A DNA stretch of 64,000 nt from Heterocephalus glaber (Eukaryota; Chordata; Mammalia; Rodentia; Bathyergidae), in NCBI RefSeq assembly GCF_000247695.1, contig NW_004624865.1:4408719-4472718 (forward strand), read 5' to 3'. A program made the position numbers and the translations under genes. Positions 1 through 9,510 of the stretch are shown here, piece by piece. Within the stretch, counting starts at the first letter, position 1, and each line of letters starts with the position of its first letter. The notes under the pieces are model-generated. The model was not told where the DNA came from, made no database searches, and saw nothing but the letters and a program-made list of their open reading frames with translations.

Positions 1-607
1 GGTGGAGGTGGGGATTGGAACACAGTCATCTGCCCTAGCTTGTGGCTCTGCTTTCTGTGGTCTCACCCACAGTGACTGGTCCAGAGATATCAAGGGGGAA
101 ATTCCAGAAGGAGCAGTTGTGAGTTTTAAATAACTCCCTGCATGTCATTAGGAGTGTTTATTTTATCGCTAGTTCCTGCTGTTACCCACTGTGCCTGACC
201 TGCGGGCGAGGCCTACAGGCCATGTGCATGGCAAGAAGGAGCCTCGGAGCCATGTGGCTGGGTGCTCTCTGTGGTTCCGACCTCCCCCAGGGTCTCAGGA
301 CGTGGCCCCAGGGTAAGGGACGCAGCTGCACCCCCGAATGTAGGGACTCAGACTCTGTTAACACTTTGCTCAAGCAATTGTTGCAATCACAAGAATTCTT
401 TTAAGAACTCTTTTAAGTTGACTTATAAATACCACAGGACCCTATAAAACTTAAGAAGTGTATATGAAATAGTGAGTTGCCTATGAAATAATTTGTTTTA
501 CCAACTGCTTTCCTGACTTGTGAGTCTGAAAACGAAAGCTGCTGCTGCACTTGGGTTCTCACTCTGAGCCCAGCCCAAAGCCCCAGTTATCCTTGACTGG
601 ACCCCAC
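1..607 (+). other. E2F6: E2F6 intron, 3' part (minor-class, AC-ending)
   Basis: This stretch lies upstream of the first recognisable E2F6 exon and contains no coding similarity that I can see. It runs to an AC dinucleotide at 606-607, not AG. An in-frame TGA (594-596) just upstream of the exon prevents the coding frame from extending left. The 5' end of the intron and the earlier E2F6 exons (DNA-binding and dimerisation domains) lie outside the window. I recognise no mobile element here. Confidence 0.8.
590..607 (+). promoter_or_regulatory. E2F6: U12-type branch site and AC 3' splice site
   Basis: TCCTTGAC at 590-597 matches the highly constrained U12 branch-site consensus (TCCTTRAC), with the branch adenosine at 596. 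The intron ends in AC at 606-607, 11 bases downstream, inside the short spacing used by minor-class introns. No AG and no polypyrimidine tract occur between the branch site and the exon. E2F genes are among the families known to carry conserved U12 introns. The matching AT 5' splice site is outside the window, so the AT-AC assignment is inferred from this end alone. Confidence 0.88.
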
Positions 608-722
608 GCTGGCCTATGTCACGTACCAGGACATCCACAGCATCCGGGCCTTCCACGAGCAGATCGTCATCGCAGTGAAGGCCCCGGAGGAGACCAGGCT
701 GGACGTCCCTGCGCCCAGAGAG
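608..722 (+). CDS. E2F6: E2F6 internal coding exon (marked-box region)
   Basis: E2F6 is a transcription factor that binds DNA with DP partners and represses E2F-responsive and meiotic genes; it lacks the transactivation and pocket-protein-binding tail of E2F1-5. This 115-base exon gives one split base plus 38 codons, reading [18 protein letters not shown] and continuing through [16 protein letters not shown]. That is the family signature of the marked-box region following the dimerisation domain. It starts after a U12-type AC acceptor and ends at GAG before GTGGGT (723-728). The frame is intact, and the exon joins the next one in phase 0. A processed pseudogene is excluded because introns are retained. 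Confidence 0.95.
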
Positions 723-1916
723 GTGGGTGACCCCCAAGCCCGGAAGGTTGGGTGGCCCTGGAGGAGACACCACACACTGACTTGCTATGATGAGTTGAGG
801 ACGAGGGCTTGCCTTCCCAGGTGGCGTGGTGCCTGGCTGCCAGGTGGACACGAGGGGTGTGCAGATGGCTCTCTGGGGCCGTGACACAACCTGGAGTCGC
901 CGAGGTCGGTCTCAGCCTGGCAGCTCCCAGAGTTGAGTCTCGCGAGTCGTGCTCAGCAGGACACTAGAGCATACTGGCTTCAGAGGGCTTGGGGTCCTGA
1001 GCCCAGTGTCACCCGCCCCAGCTGTCCTCATAATCTGTTGTACTGGGACCAAGCACGGCTGCCCCTGCTGCGGGGAGGTGAGGGGTGGCCTTGGGGCCGC
1101 CGTGGTCAGGGCAGCGCACCTCCTTCTTGTGTTGTTCAGCAGTGGCTCTGCAGGCTCGGTGTCCCCAGTGGACCAGCGCTGGCTGGCACCCAGCACCCGA
1201 GCGGAGGTGCTGTCCAGCCCCTGCCTGGGACCAGGGGCACAGCAAGGGTGGCGCATGAGTTCCAGACCCTCTGGATGCTGAGTCTATTTATTTTACTTTT
1301 TTTCCTAGTACTAGGGATTAAACCCAGGCTTTGCACATGCTACACGAGCGAGTACCATACCCAAGCTGCATTCCAAACCCTTTCTGAGTTTTATTTTGAG
1401 ACAGGGTCTCCCTAAGTTGCCCATGCTGGCCTCAAATTCAAGCTCTTCCTGGTTCAGCCTCAGGTGTAGCTGAGAGCCCAGGCATGGGGCATTCAGCCGG
1501 ACTGCTGGACAGGGCCAGGCCTGAGCATGGCTGACCCACTCTGACAGACACAGGCGCCTGACGGCTGCTCTGAGGGCCAGGTGTGGCTCGCCGGGTTCCT
1601 TGTGGAGCAGCGCTGTCATCGCCCCTGGGAAGCTGAAGCTGAGGATTTGAGCACCCAGCCAGTGAGGCCGCGCTTCACGTGCCTGTCTTCCGGGGTGTGG
1701 CGCCTCCATCACAAGGCGCTCCCTGTGGTCCTGGCCTCCTGGTCCTTCCCTGGAGACAAGGGCAAGGGCGGCTCCCCAGCCCAGCTCCTCGGTAGACCCT
1801 CAGAGTGTGGGGCGCTGGCTTGCTCCTTGGGGCCCCAGCCCCATGGGTGAGAGGGTGTCAGGCTGCGGCCCTGGGACATCCCCTGCGTCTGAGACTGCTG
1901 TGCTGTGTCCCCGCAG
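723..1916 (+). other. E2F6: E2F6 intron (GT-AG, about 1.2 kb)
   Basis: The intron has a canonical GTGGGT donor at 723 and a pyrimidine-rich acceptor ending CCCCGCAG at 1916. It holds one antisense B1-dID composite at 1285-1485; the remainder is GC-rich sequence in which I see nothing else. Open frames across it on both strands do not resemble any protein I know and are treated as chance. Confidence 0.85.
1285..1485 (-). mobile_element. B1-dID composite SINE, antisense in E2F6 intron
   Basis: A T-rich start is followed by a reversed ID-like part (ACTAGGGATTAAACCCAGG) and then a reversed B1 part (TTTTGAGACAGGGTCTC onward). The copy is diverged and its 5' B1 end is decayed. Confidence 0.8.
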
Positions 1917-2028
1917 GACTCCATCACCGTGCACATCCGGAGCACCAAGGGGCCCATCGACGTGTACCTGTGTGAGGTGGAGCAGAGCCGCCCGGCCGCC
2001 AGCACACACCCCGCACGTCCCGAGAAAG
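1917..2028 (+). CDS. E2F6: E2F6 penultimate coding exon
   Basis: This 112-base exon begins after CCCCGCAG and reads DSITVHIRSTKGPIDVYLCE, then VEQSRPAASTHPARPEK plus one split base. The first part is the conserved end of the E2F marked box. The following serine/proline-rich linker is variable among E2F6 orthologues and appears about 12 residues shorter here than in human, measured from CEVEQ to the stop. The donor is AAAG followed by GTGACC (2029-2034). It keeps phase with the last exon but has C at +5, so it looks weak. Reading through it would add an unrelated tail starting GDLTG. Confidence 0.93.
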
Positions 2029-2381
2029 GTGACCTCACAGGGCTTAGCGATGTGTGGATGGGTGGGACGCCCTGGAGATGCTCCGTGTTCCTGCCCCGGA
2101 AATGGCTCAGACACCAGCGCCGTCCTCAGTGGCAGGGCTGACTGAAGGCCAGTGCCCAGACTGCGCCCGCAGATGGGCCCCCCACGGTGGCCCTGCTGGC
2201 GAGGACTCTCGTGGGGACTCTGCCTCCCCCACTGGGCTCCTGGCCCCAGGTCGCAATCCGCTACTCTGTTTACTCAAGTGAGGCTCAGAGAAGTGGGGTT
2301 CCGCCGATACTGTGAGCACAGGCTCCCAGCGGGGTCCCCTCTCCTGAGGCATCCCTGTCCCTCTCTGCCCCTTTCCCACAG
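2029..2381 (+). other. E2F6: E2F6 last intron (353 bases)
   Basis: A short GC-rich intron with donor GTGACC and a strong acceptor, CTTTCCCACAG ending at 2381. I see no repeat or other feature in it. Confidence 0.85.
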
Positions 2382-2428
2382 AGGAGCCACCGCAGCAGAC
2401 TGAAGAGATGCTGGAGGTGAGCAACTGA
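2382..2428 (+). CDS. E2F6: E2F6 terminal coding exon
   Basis: Joined in phase to the preceding exon (AAA G plus AG GAG), this exon encodes EEPPQQTEEMLEVSN followed by TGA at 2426-2428. The LLEVSN-type C terminus is diagnostic of E2F6; here the usual leucine is replaced by methionine (EMLEVSN). The stop position matches the family and confirms that this is a repressor-type E2F with no C-terminal activation domain. Confidence 0.95.
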
Positions 2429-3418
2429 TGCTACCAGAGCCGCCAGCAGGGTGGACTCAGCCCTGAGGAGCGGTGACCCCCGAGGAGTGGCAGCAGTCGG
2501 GCCGGTAGCGCTTCAAGTAGCTCCCTCCTTAGGTGCCCGGATGGTGGTGGTCTGTGCTCGGAAAACAGCTCTGTCACGACTCCGACTCGCTGCCCTGTCA
2601 GAGCCTCGGGGAGACAGTGGGCAGGCAGGGCCTCCCGGCTCCCGTTGCAGACGCATGACCAGTTGCCTTATGCTGGGTCACACCGGCAGCTCACAGGTGC
2701 ACGGGCCGTGTGCACACAGATCCATGCGGTGTCTGTACATACCTGTATCATGTTTAGCTCCCTGTGAAATACATCCCGTGACCCCCGCACCTTGCACGAG
2801 ATCATGTACTGTGGACAGTGGCCGATGGGCGCTGAGCCCTCGGTTCTCTAACTTATTAGACTCCTGGGTGAGGTCAGAGGAGAGCTCTCCATGGGTCTGC
2901 CCATACAAGGACCACAGCACGCAGTGTCGCCCTCAGCTCCCAGTGTGCACGGGCTGTGGGCCCCACGCACGAATGCCATCCGTGACGGCTGACCGAGTCA
3001 TGGTGACGTTGCAGCCTGGGCCAAGCTTTCTGCATGCAGAGGCATCAGGAGCTTGTGTGTGGCCCTCCCCTCTCGGGGCTCTTGTTCCCCTCCCCCAGCG
3101 CTGGTCCTCTCCCCAAGCACCTCACGCTCTACCTCAGCGGTAAGTCATTTACCACCCCGTGCCTCAGTTTACTCAGTAGTTACCATTAGACTGTGAGCTC
3201 CTTGAGGGGCTGTCGTCGCCGTCCCTCCCAGCGCCTTGCTTCCCACCTGTCCCGTCGGAAGTGAACAGTGGAAGTGGTAGGTGGGTGTGTGGGAGAGTGC
3301 AGTGTGGGGCGGGTGGATTCCTGTGAGCATCATGGATTCATATGTTAAGCCTCTCACTTTCAAAGAAAGGTTTGACTATGTATAGAAGTTTAAAAATAAA
3401 GATCTGAAACTACCAAGC
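2429..3418 (+). other. E2F6: E2F6 3' untranslated region
   Basis: The region runs from the stop codon to just beyond the first good poly(A) signal. A 230-codon open frame (2451-3143) lies within it but shows no family resemblance and no conserved start, so I read it as chance in GC-rich DNA. The true cleavage position is not visible and is placed 10-20 bases after the signal. Confidence 0.7.
3395..3400 (+). terminator. E2F6: E2F6 polyadenylation signal AATAAA
   Basis: A canonical AATAAA about 970 bases after the E2F6 stop codon, followed within about 25 bases by a GTGTGG-rich stretch that could be the downstream element. I noticed no other AATAAA between the stop codon and here. Confidence 0.75.
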
Positions 3419-4269
3419 TGTGTGGAATTAGCCAAGGACAGGCTGCAGGGGGCGCTGTGGGTCAGCACTAAATAGGTGCCCGGGAGATAGGAGGGCCCGG
3501 CCGCTGGCGGGCTCCGTGAGGGTGGTGTCCACACGCAGGAGAGCAGGAGGGGTGGCTGGCGGCTGGGAGGAGTGGTTTAAACCCCGAGAGTAGACACAGG
3601 TGGGGGCGAGAGAGGACAGCTGTCAGGAGCCACAGGGAAGCATGGAAGAACAGAACCGAAGGCCAGGGTGCCCGAGCCCAGGTCCTGAGCCTTCTGCCCT
3701 CCATGTCTTTGAGCAGTGCTGTTGCTGCCCGCATAGAGGAGTCTCCGTCTCCCGGAGTCGGCTCTGGGACTGATGGAGCCCTTGTCCTTCGGGCTCCTGC
3801 CCCACCTGCCACACTTGAGTGTCACCTGCAGATGTCACGGCCACTGCTGCTCAGGAGGGCGTGGTGTGCACACGTGTGTGCCAGCCCATTCCCCAGTCCC
3901 CACCAGGCCCTGAGCTGTGCAGTGGCCCTGTCCTCCACAGCCTTTGACTCCTCACTGAGGCGCCCGGTGTAGCACTCGTGTCTGTGGATCCTGGGGTTCT
4001 GTGACGGCTGTGTGCCTGAGAAGAGGGCGTTCTGGCAGGGTCCCTGGCCCGCCTGGGCTGTGCCCCGGTCACTTCTGTGGATGGGAGGAGCAGCTGTTCC
4101 AGTGACGGGCTCGGGGAGGGACCTGGATGCTGAAGGCGCATGCTGTCGGCTCCTGTCTAGGGACCTTACTGCCCACAGGAATGCACACTGGACACCCAGG
4201 GCCAGGCGGGCCGCAGACCTGTTACACCAGTTCCCCCACACTGGGCATCTGGCAGTGACTGGTTCTGGT

Positions 4270-4443
4270 TGGGTTTTCTTGTACTGGGGATTGGACCAGG
4301 GCCTTCTCACTGAGCTACGTCCCCAGGCCATTTTTAGTTTTTGAGACAGGATCTTACTGAGTCACTGAGTTGCCCAGGCTGAGGTTGAACTTCAGTCCTC
4401 CTGCCTCAGCCTCCCACAGTGCTGAGGTGACAGGTGTGAGCCA
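4270..4443 (-). mobile_element. B1-dID composite SINE
   Basis: The reversed ID part (GTACTGGGGATTGGACCAGG) is followed by a reversed B1 part (TTTTTGAGACAGGATCTTAC through the TGAGCCAC end). Confidence 0.85.
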
Positions 4444-5732
4444 CTTCCTGGAGATATTTTTGCCTCGTGCCTGGAGGGTGCTCCTGCCATCAAGGGGTGG
4501 AGGACAGGGATGCCACAAAACATGAAGCAAAAGACGAAGCTGAACAGCCAAGATTCTGCCTGCGTCATGGGTGCCGCTGAGGCTGAGGTGTGCGGCTGTG
4601 CACCGGGAACGAGCAGGCGGTCTGTACAGGCCTGCAGTCCATTGTTCGGCCCACTTGTCTACCGGTCCACAGCCAGGTCCTCAGTCACCTTGGCTGCCAG
4701 AGATTGGTGAGCCGTCTCAGACTGCAGTGGCCTTTCACCGACCTGCGTGGGCAGAAAGGGGATCATTTGTTTGGAAGCCGGCTCAGCACAGGGCCCACGT
4801 GAGTGGGGAATTGGTGCAGCTGTGAACTGGCTTCCTTCTCACGTTCAGGAGCCCCACAGACGAGGTGCAGAGTCGGTTCCCTTCAGATCGCCCGGCTGCT
4901 GTGTTGGCTCCTCACTGCCCACAGCCTGGGAATGCCAACCCCAAGGAGAAGGTTGTCACTTTGGCTCACGGTTTCGAAGGGTCCGGTCCTCGGTCGGCAG
5001 GCTGTGAGGCAGACCTCCAGCAAAGCGTGAGGCGGAGGAAAGCTGCTTGCCCCATGGGAGCGGAGAGCAAGGACCGGGATGAGGGGCAGCCCCGCCTCTC
5101 AGGGGTCCCTCCCCACGGTGCCGTCAGCTGTGTTCCCTTGCGGGGATTAGTACCCGAGATCGGTCGCCTTCAGACAGCCCCACCTCTGCACAGGACACAC
5201 TGGGGGGCGCTCTAGGCCTAAACCGTGACACCAGCCAGAGCTGCTCTCCCCGAAGCCATAGCCAGCCGGGGGAGGGGGGCAGGAGGGAGGGTCCCTTCCT
5301 GGGTGTGGCCTTGCTGCCGCTGGCCAAGATCCTTGGCGGGGGGCAGCATGTGGTGGCACAGCTCGCCCTCCTCAGCAGCCGCTCTGCCCTCTGACACCCA
5401 GACCTAACCTCGGAATGGGCCCGGACTCCACCTCACCAGCCAGCCCCGAGTGAGATAGCACGAGGGGCGTGGGCTGCAGTCTCTGCTGGCTCTTTCCGGC
5501 CACAGCAACCAGGAAGCCCAGGTCTCTGAAGGGTCAGCGCCTGGCCCCAAGCCTAGGTCCGGGGACTGTGCTGAGCTAGCGAGGTGCACACACAGCTCTT
5601 CGGCGCCATAGAACTCGCTGGGCTTAGGGAGTCCTCGGGGCAACTCGAAGGACTGGCTACCGGTGGGGGAGTGCAGACAGCCTCACACCAACCCGTGCTG
5701 GACAAAGCCAAGGCGTTGCCCGCTCAGTGCAA

Positions 5733-5892
5733 GGTGACTGACCTGGGAGGCAGAGGCAGGAGGACCATGAGCTTGACCCCAGCCTGCACAACTTAGTAAT
5801 ACCCTGTCTCAAAAAAAACAAAACTGGCTGGGGATATAGCTCAGGGAGAAGGCCCTGGGTGAAACCCCCAGCACCATTAAATAAATAAAATT
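5733..5892 (+). mobile_element. B1-dID composite SINE, 5' truncated
   Basis: A partial B1 (GGGAGGCAGAGGCAGGAGG) is joined by an A-rich linker to an ID part (GCTGGGGATATAGCTCAGG) with an ATAAATAAA tail. Confidence 0.8.
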
Positions 5893-6045
5893 TTTAAATG
5901 GCTAATCTATTTGTTTATACCAGTATGGTGAGATCCTAACAGGAATCTGTATAATGATTGCCATAGAAGGGAGAATGGACGATTCTGATCTGTTTTCAAT
6001 TAAGTAAATACCGCCAGAGAAAGGCATGGACATTACAGCCTCTCA

Positions 6046-6279
6046 GCCGGGTGTAGCGGTGCACACCTGTAACCCCAGCAGTCAGGAGGCTGAGGCAGGA
6101 GGATCATAAGTTTGATCCCAGCCTGGGCAACTTAGTGACTTGGACCCTGTCTCAAAATAAAAAATAAATGGGCCGGGGATTTAGCTCAGTGGTTTTGCCA
6201 CCTGCTGTGCAAGCGCAAGGTCCCGAGTTCGATCCCTGGTACAAAAAAAGAAAAATTAAAAATAAAATAAAAAATAAAG
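6046..6279 (+). mobile_element. B1-type SINE followed by ID-type SINE
   Basis: B1 occupies 6046-6165. An ID element follows at 6171-6245 with intact A box (TTAGCTCAGTGG) and B box (GTCCCGAGTTCGATCCC), then an A-rich tail to 6279. It is either a composite or an ID inserted into the B1 tail. Confidence 0.85.
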
Positions 6280-6568
6280 GCTGGGGATGCAGCTCTGTTG
6301 AGCCCAGGGCCTTTCTGAATTTTCTATTTTGAGACAAGAGTCTCGCTGAGTGGAGGAACTTTAGAGCTGGACTATTCATGTTGATACTCAGCCAGGGAAA
6401 TTGATATAAGATATTTTTAAGTAGAGCCACTGAAAACAGTCTGCCACAGCAAATGTAGGGAATTATCGTTAATGCTTGAAATATCCCATCTTTACATGTT
6501 TATACTTCACCGTGTACTAAGTTAGATTTCCAGCATCTTAGAAAAATACACTCACCATGTTTTAAAAA

Positions 6569-6791
6569 AGAAGCTGGATTGGTGGTTCCTACTTGAAACC
6601 CCAGCACACTGGGAGGATGAGGCAGGAGGATCCCAAGTGGAAGTCGAGCCTGGGCAACTTAGGAACTTGGTGAGATGCTGTCTCGATGCATGGATGGATG
6701 GATGGATGGATGGATGGATGGATGGGTGAGGCCATAGCTCGGTGTGAAGGTGCTAGGTTCAATCCCTGGCACCACCAAAACAAAGAAAAGT
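6569..6791 (+). mobile_element. B1-dID composite SINE with microsatellite linker
   Basis: A B1 half (6569-6685) and an ID half (6727-6780, ending TTCAATCCCTGGCACCACC) are separated not by the usual A-rich linker but by a TGGA repeat. Confidence 0.85.
6690..6724 (+). repeat. (TGGA)n microsatellite, about 9 units
   Basis: A perfect tetranucleotide run located exactly between the B1 and ID halves of the surrounding composite SINE. Confidence 0.95.
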
Positions 6792-6997
6792 GGAAACTGG
6801 GGCAGAGGGTAAACACAGGTGGAGCCAACCCGGACCAGGAGAAAGGCGAATCCACGGCACCTGTGTTGGCCTGGCCTTGCCATCCCGCTCAGCTCAGTTT
6901 CAAAATAGCCCGGCTCACGTTTCCACTCTGACACTGACACTGACGTTCAGGGGCAGTGTTAGTAGCTGGCGCTGCCCCTGGGAGATGCCGGGGGGGG

Positions 6998-7097
6998 NNN
7001 NNNNNNNNNNNNNNNNNNNNNNNNNNNNNNNNNNNNNNNNNNNNNNNNNNNNNNNNNNNNNNNNNNNNNNNNNNNNNNNNNNNNNNNNNNNNNNNNN
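6998..7097. other. Assembly gap (100 N)
   Basis: Exactly 100 N, the usual placeholder for a gap of unknown length. The left edge is a run of G, and a 17-G run lies 160 bases to the right, suggesting a G-rich stretch that was hard to sequence. Sequence immediately to the right repeats at 7375-7466. Confidence 0.98.
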
Positions 7098-7189
7098 CTG
7101 GGATTCCAGGCATGCACCACCACACCCGGCTTTTTTTTTAAATGTTTTAAAATTTTATATTTATGTAAAAAGAACATGTTTGCAGTGCA
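7098..7189 (+). repeat. Direct repeat, copy 1 (next to gap)
   Basis: This 92-base stretch recurs at 7375-7466 with only a few differences. It contains the 3' portion of an antisense B1 and about 60 bases of AT-rich flank. Confidence 0.9.
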
Positions 7190-7244
7190 TGCCTCACAAG
7201 TGCAAGGTCCTGAGTTCAATCCCTGGTACCAAAAAAAAAAAAAA
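7189..7244 (+). mobile_element. ID-type SINE fragment, 5' truncated
   Basis: Only the B-box half remains (GGTCCTGAGTTCAATCCC, then GGTACC and an A run). It joins abruptly to the end of the direct repeat, without its A box. Confidence 0.75.
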
Positions 7245-7259
7245 TGTTTCTTTGTTTGT

Positions 7260-7276
7260 GGGGGGGGGGGGGGGGG
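7260..7276 (+). repeat. Poly(G) run, 17 bases
   Basis: Seventeen consecutive G, followed by TG-rich sequence, close to the assembly gap. Confidence 0.95.
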
Positions 7277-7292
7277 TGTTTTTGTTGTTACT

Positions 7293-7407
7293 GTTTTTTT
7301 GAGACAGGGTCTCACCATGCAGTTCATGCTGGCCTTGAACTCACAGCAATCCTCCTGCCTCAGCCTCCTGACTGCTGGGATTCCAGGCAAGCACCACCAC
7401 ACCCGGC
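7293..7407 (-). mobile_element. B1-type SINE
   Basis: A full reversed B1 from TTTTTTTGAGACAGGGTC to ACACCCGGC. Confidence 0.9.
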
Positions 7408-7466
7408 TTTTTTTTAAAATGTTTTAAAATTTTATATTTATGTAAAAAGAACATGTTTGCAGTGCA
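7375..7466 (+). repeat. Direct repeat, copy 2
   Basis: The partner of 7098-7189. It ends at TGCAGTGCA, after which unique sequence resumes. Confidence 0.9.
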
Positions 7467-7583
7467 CAATTAGCTATACATTCATTGTGGGGAGTTGGCA
7501 CAGGTATGTAACACATCTTAATGCTTATGTCCACTTCTCTTTCTCCCCTCCCTCTCCATCAGTGACTTTTAAAATACAGTTTA

Positions 7584-7697
7584 GCTAGACATAGTGGGGC
7601 ATACCTGGAATCGCAGCAGTCTGAGAGGCTGAGGCAGGAAGACTGAAAGTTTGAACCCAGCCCGGGCAACTTAATGACCCTGTCTCATAATAAAAAC
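7584..7697 (+). mobile_element. B1-type SINE
   Basis: Reads GCTAGACATAGTGGGGCATA onward to CCTGTCTCATAATAAAAAC. Its last 53 bases recur exactly at 8617-8669. Confidence 0.85.
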
Positions 7698-7779
7698 ATA
7701 CTCTATTAATATATATGTACCACTTCCTCCACAAGTGTATTTATTGTATATTGCAAACGTACTAATAAGGAATTTTTAA

Positions 7780-7889
7780 TGCAGTTTAATTTTAGAGAAG
7801 TTTTAGGTTTATAGAAAAATGATGCTAAACATACAAAGTTCCCATATACCTCCCACTTCCTGAGCAGTTTCTTATGTTAACATCTTTTG
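7780..7889. mobile_element. Old L1-like remnant
   Basis: TTTTAGGTTTATAGAAAAAT and the following stretch ending CCCATATACCTCCCAC resemble a common ancient mammalian L1 fragment. The family is not assigned. Confidence 0.5.
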
Positions 7890-8134
7890 GTTTTGGTTTT
7901 GGTACTGGGGATTGAACCCAGGGCCTTCACACTGAGCTAAATCCCCAGTCCTTTTTAAATTTTATTTTATTTTATTTTTTGTTTGTTTTGTTTTTTTGAG
8001 ACAGAATCTCACTATCTAGTCCAGGCTGGCCTTGATCTCAGTATGTAGCCAGGCTGGCCTCAAACTTGAGTTGATCCTCCTGCCTCAGCCGCTGAAGTGT
8101 TGGAATCACAGGTGTGCACCACTACACCTAGCTC
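7890..8134 (-). mobile_element. B1-dID composite SINE
   Basis: The reversed ID part (GGTACTGGGGATTGAACCC) is followed by a T-rich linker and a reversed B1 with two GGCTGGCC-containing quasi-repeats. Confidence 0.85.
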
Positions 8135-8182
8135 TTTTGTTGATGTTTCGGTTTGGTTTGGGGGGTTTTTATGGTTGTTTTT

Positions 8183-8326
8183 GGTTTTTTGAAACAGGGT
8201 CTTGCTTCATAGCTCAGGTTGCCCTTGAACTCACTATGTACTCCAGGCTAGCCTCAAACTTGTGGTGATCATCCTGCCTCAGCCTCCCAAGTGCTAGGAT
8301 TTTAGGTGTGCACCACCATACCTGGC
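8183..8326 (-). mobile_element. B1-type SINE
   Basis: A reversed B1 starting TTTTTTGAAACAGGGTC, with the internal B1 duplication visible. Confidence 0.85.
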
Positions 8327-8529
8327 CTTGGCTTTTTATTTTTTGTTTCGGGACAGGGTCTCTGAACCAGGCTGTGGGCAGCATCAGGGGTGCGCCTGGC
8401 TCCATCCTAGCTGAGCTCCGCCTCACCGAGCAGTGGGGACCATGAAAGAATTGAGGCACGTCGTGTGCACGGAGCACCTCCCCACAATGCATGTGACCTT
8501 CATGTGGTGTGGGCATGCACTAATAAAAA

Positions 8530-8616
8530 TAAAAGCTCAGTGTTTCTGCCACCTGCCTCACAAGCTCAAGGACCCGAGTTCGATCCCTGGTTTCAAAAAT
8601 AAATAAATAAATAAAT
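8530..8616 (+). mobile_element. ID-type SINE, 5' truncated
   Basis: Starts within the A box (AGCTCAGTG), has a good B box (CCCGAGTTCGATCCC), and ends in an (AAAT)n tail that runs directly into the 53-base duplicated string. Confidence 0.8.
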
Positions 8617-8669
8617 AAGTTTGAACCCAGCCCGGGCAACTTAATGACCCTGTCTCATAATAAAAACAT
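8617..8669 (+). repeat. 53-base exact copy of 7647-7699
   Basis: The 3' end of the B1 copy at 7584-7697 with its distinctive tail recurs here without a mismatch. It is fused to the tail of an ID SINE. Confidence 0.9.
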
Positions 8670-9510
8670 GCTGTGAAAATGGATTCTTACAGGTGCTTGA
8701 GCCCCCTGTGGCCTGTGTATGCAGGGACCTGGGTTGCGGCTCCTTAGGCAAATCCAGCACCAGTGATCCACGGTGGGGCCAAGGTGGTGATGCTGGTGTT
8801 GGGGTGCGATCATCACATGTCACAAACGTACACAGAGAAAGACTCGTCTGGGAAAATCACCATCTGACACCAGGCCTTGGTGAGGGGAGGTCTGGGGGCC
8901 GCTGGCCTGCAGTGCACAGCTTTGGCTGCCCTCCCCACACCCGGGTCTGAGGGATCCGTGTCCTCCTGTTGCTGGACGCTGTTCCATCTGTGGGGCCCTG
9001 CAGCTTGTGCAGGGTCCTGTGCTGGGGAAGCAGAGCCCCTTCCTCCTGCAGTGCCTCTCCAGCGCCCTCTGCTGATAAACTTTAAATCCCCTAAAGTTTG
9101 GCATTCAGAAGCCCCTTGAGAATGGACCGTGCTTGCCCAATGCTGTATCCTTGGGCTTCACCCCAACATCTGTCTCTTCCAGGGTGTTGTGGGCAGGCTG
9201 CCTCCTGGGCCAGGTGGCTGGTTTCTTGCTTGCTTGAGAGACAGTGGTCCTGGCCTGTGAGTGTCTCATATCCCTGCCCTCACTGTTCTTGGTGAGTGGA
9301 AGGGGAGGCGCCCTCACTAGAACTGGAGACAGTGTTCTCCAAAGGCGGCTGCAGCAGGGTCTCCCATCCCACACATTCCCCTACAGCAGTGCCAGCGAAC
9401 CTATGGCACGCATGTATCAGCAGGCTGTTTGTATTATTGAAAGCTCTCAAAAGTTCTCCACCACTGTCCTTCAGGATGACCTTGACTGTCTCTCATTAAG
9501 AGAGGGTGAG

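Noticed and set aside
594..596. In-frame TGA as a disabling mutation of E2F6
   Set aside because: It lies in the intron. It overlaps the U12 branch-site sequence and is removed if the AC acceptor at 607 is used.
608..2428. E2F6 pieces as a processed pseudogene
   Set aside because: Introns with working splice signals separate the exons, all phases match, and the stop codon is at the family position.
2451..3143. 230-codon open frame on + strand after the E2F6 stop
   Set aside because: It lies wholly in the E2F6 3'UTR, has no recognisable family and no good start context, and GC-rich DNA gives long frames by chance.
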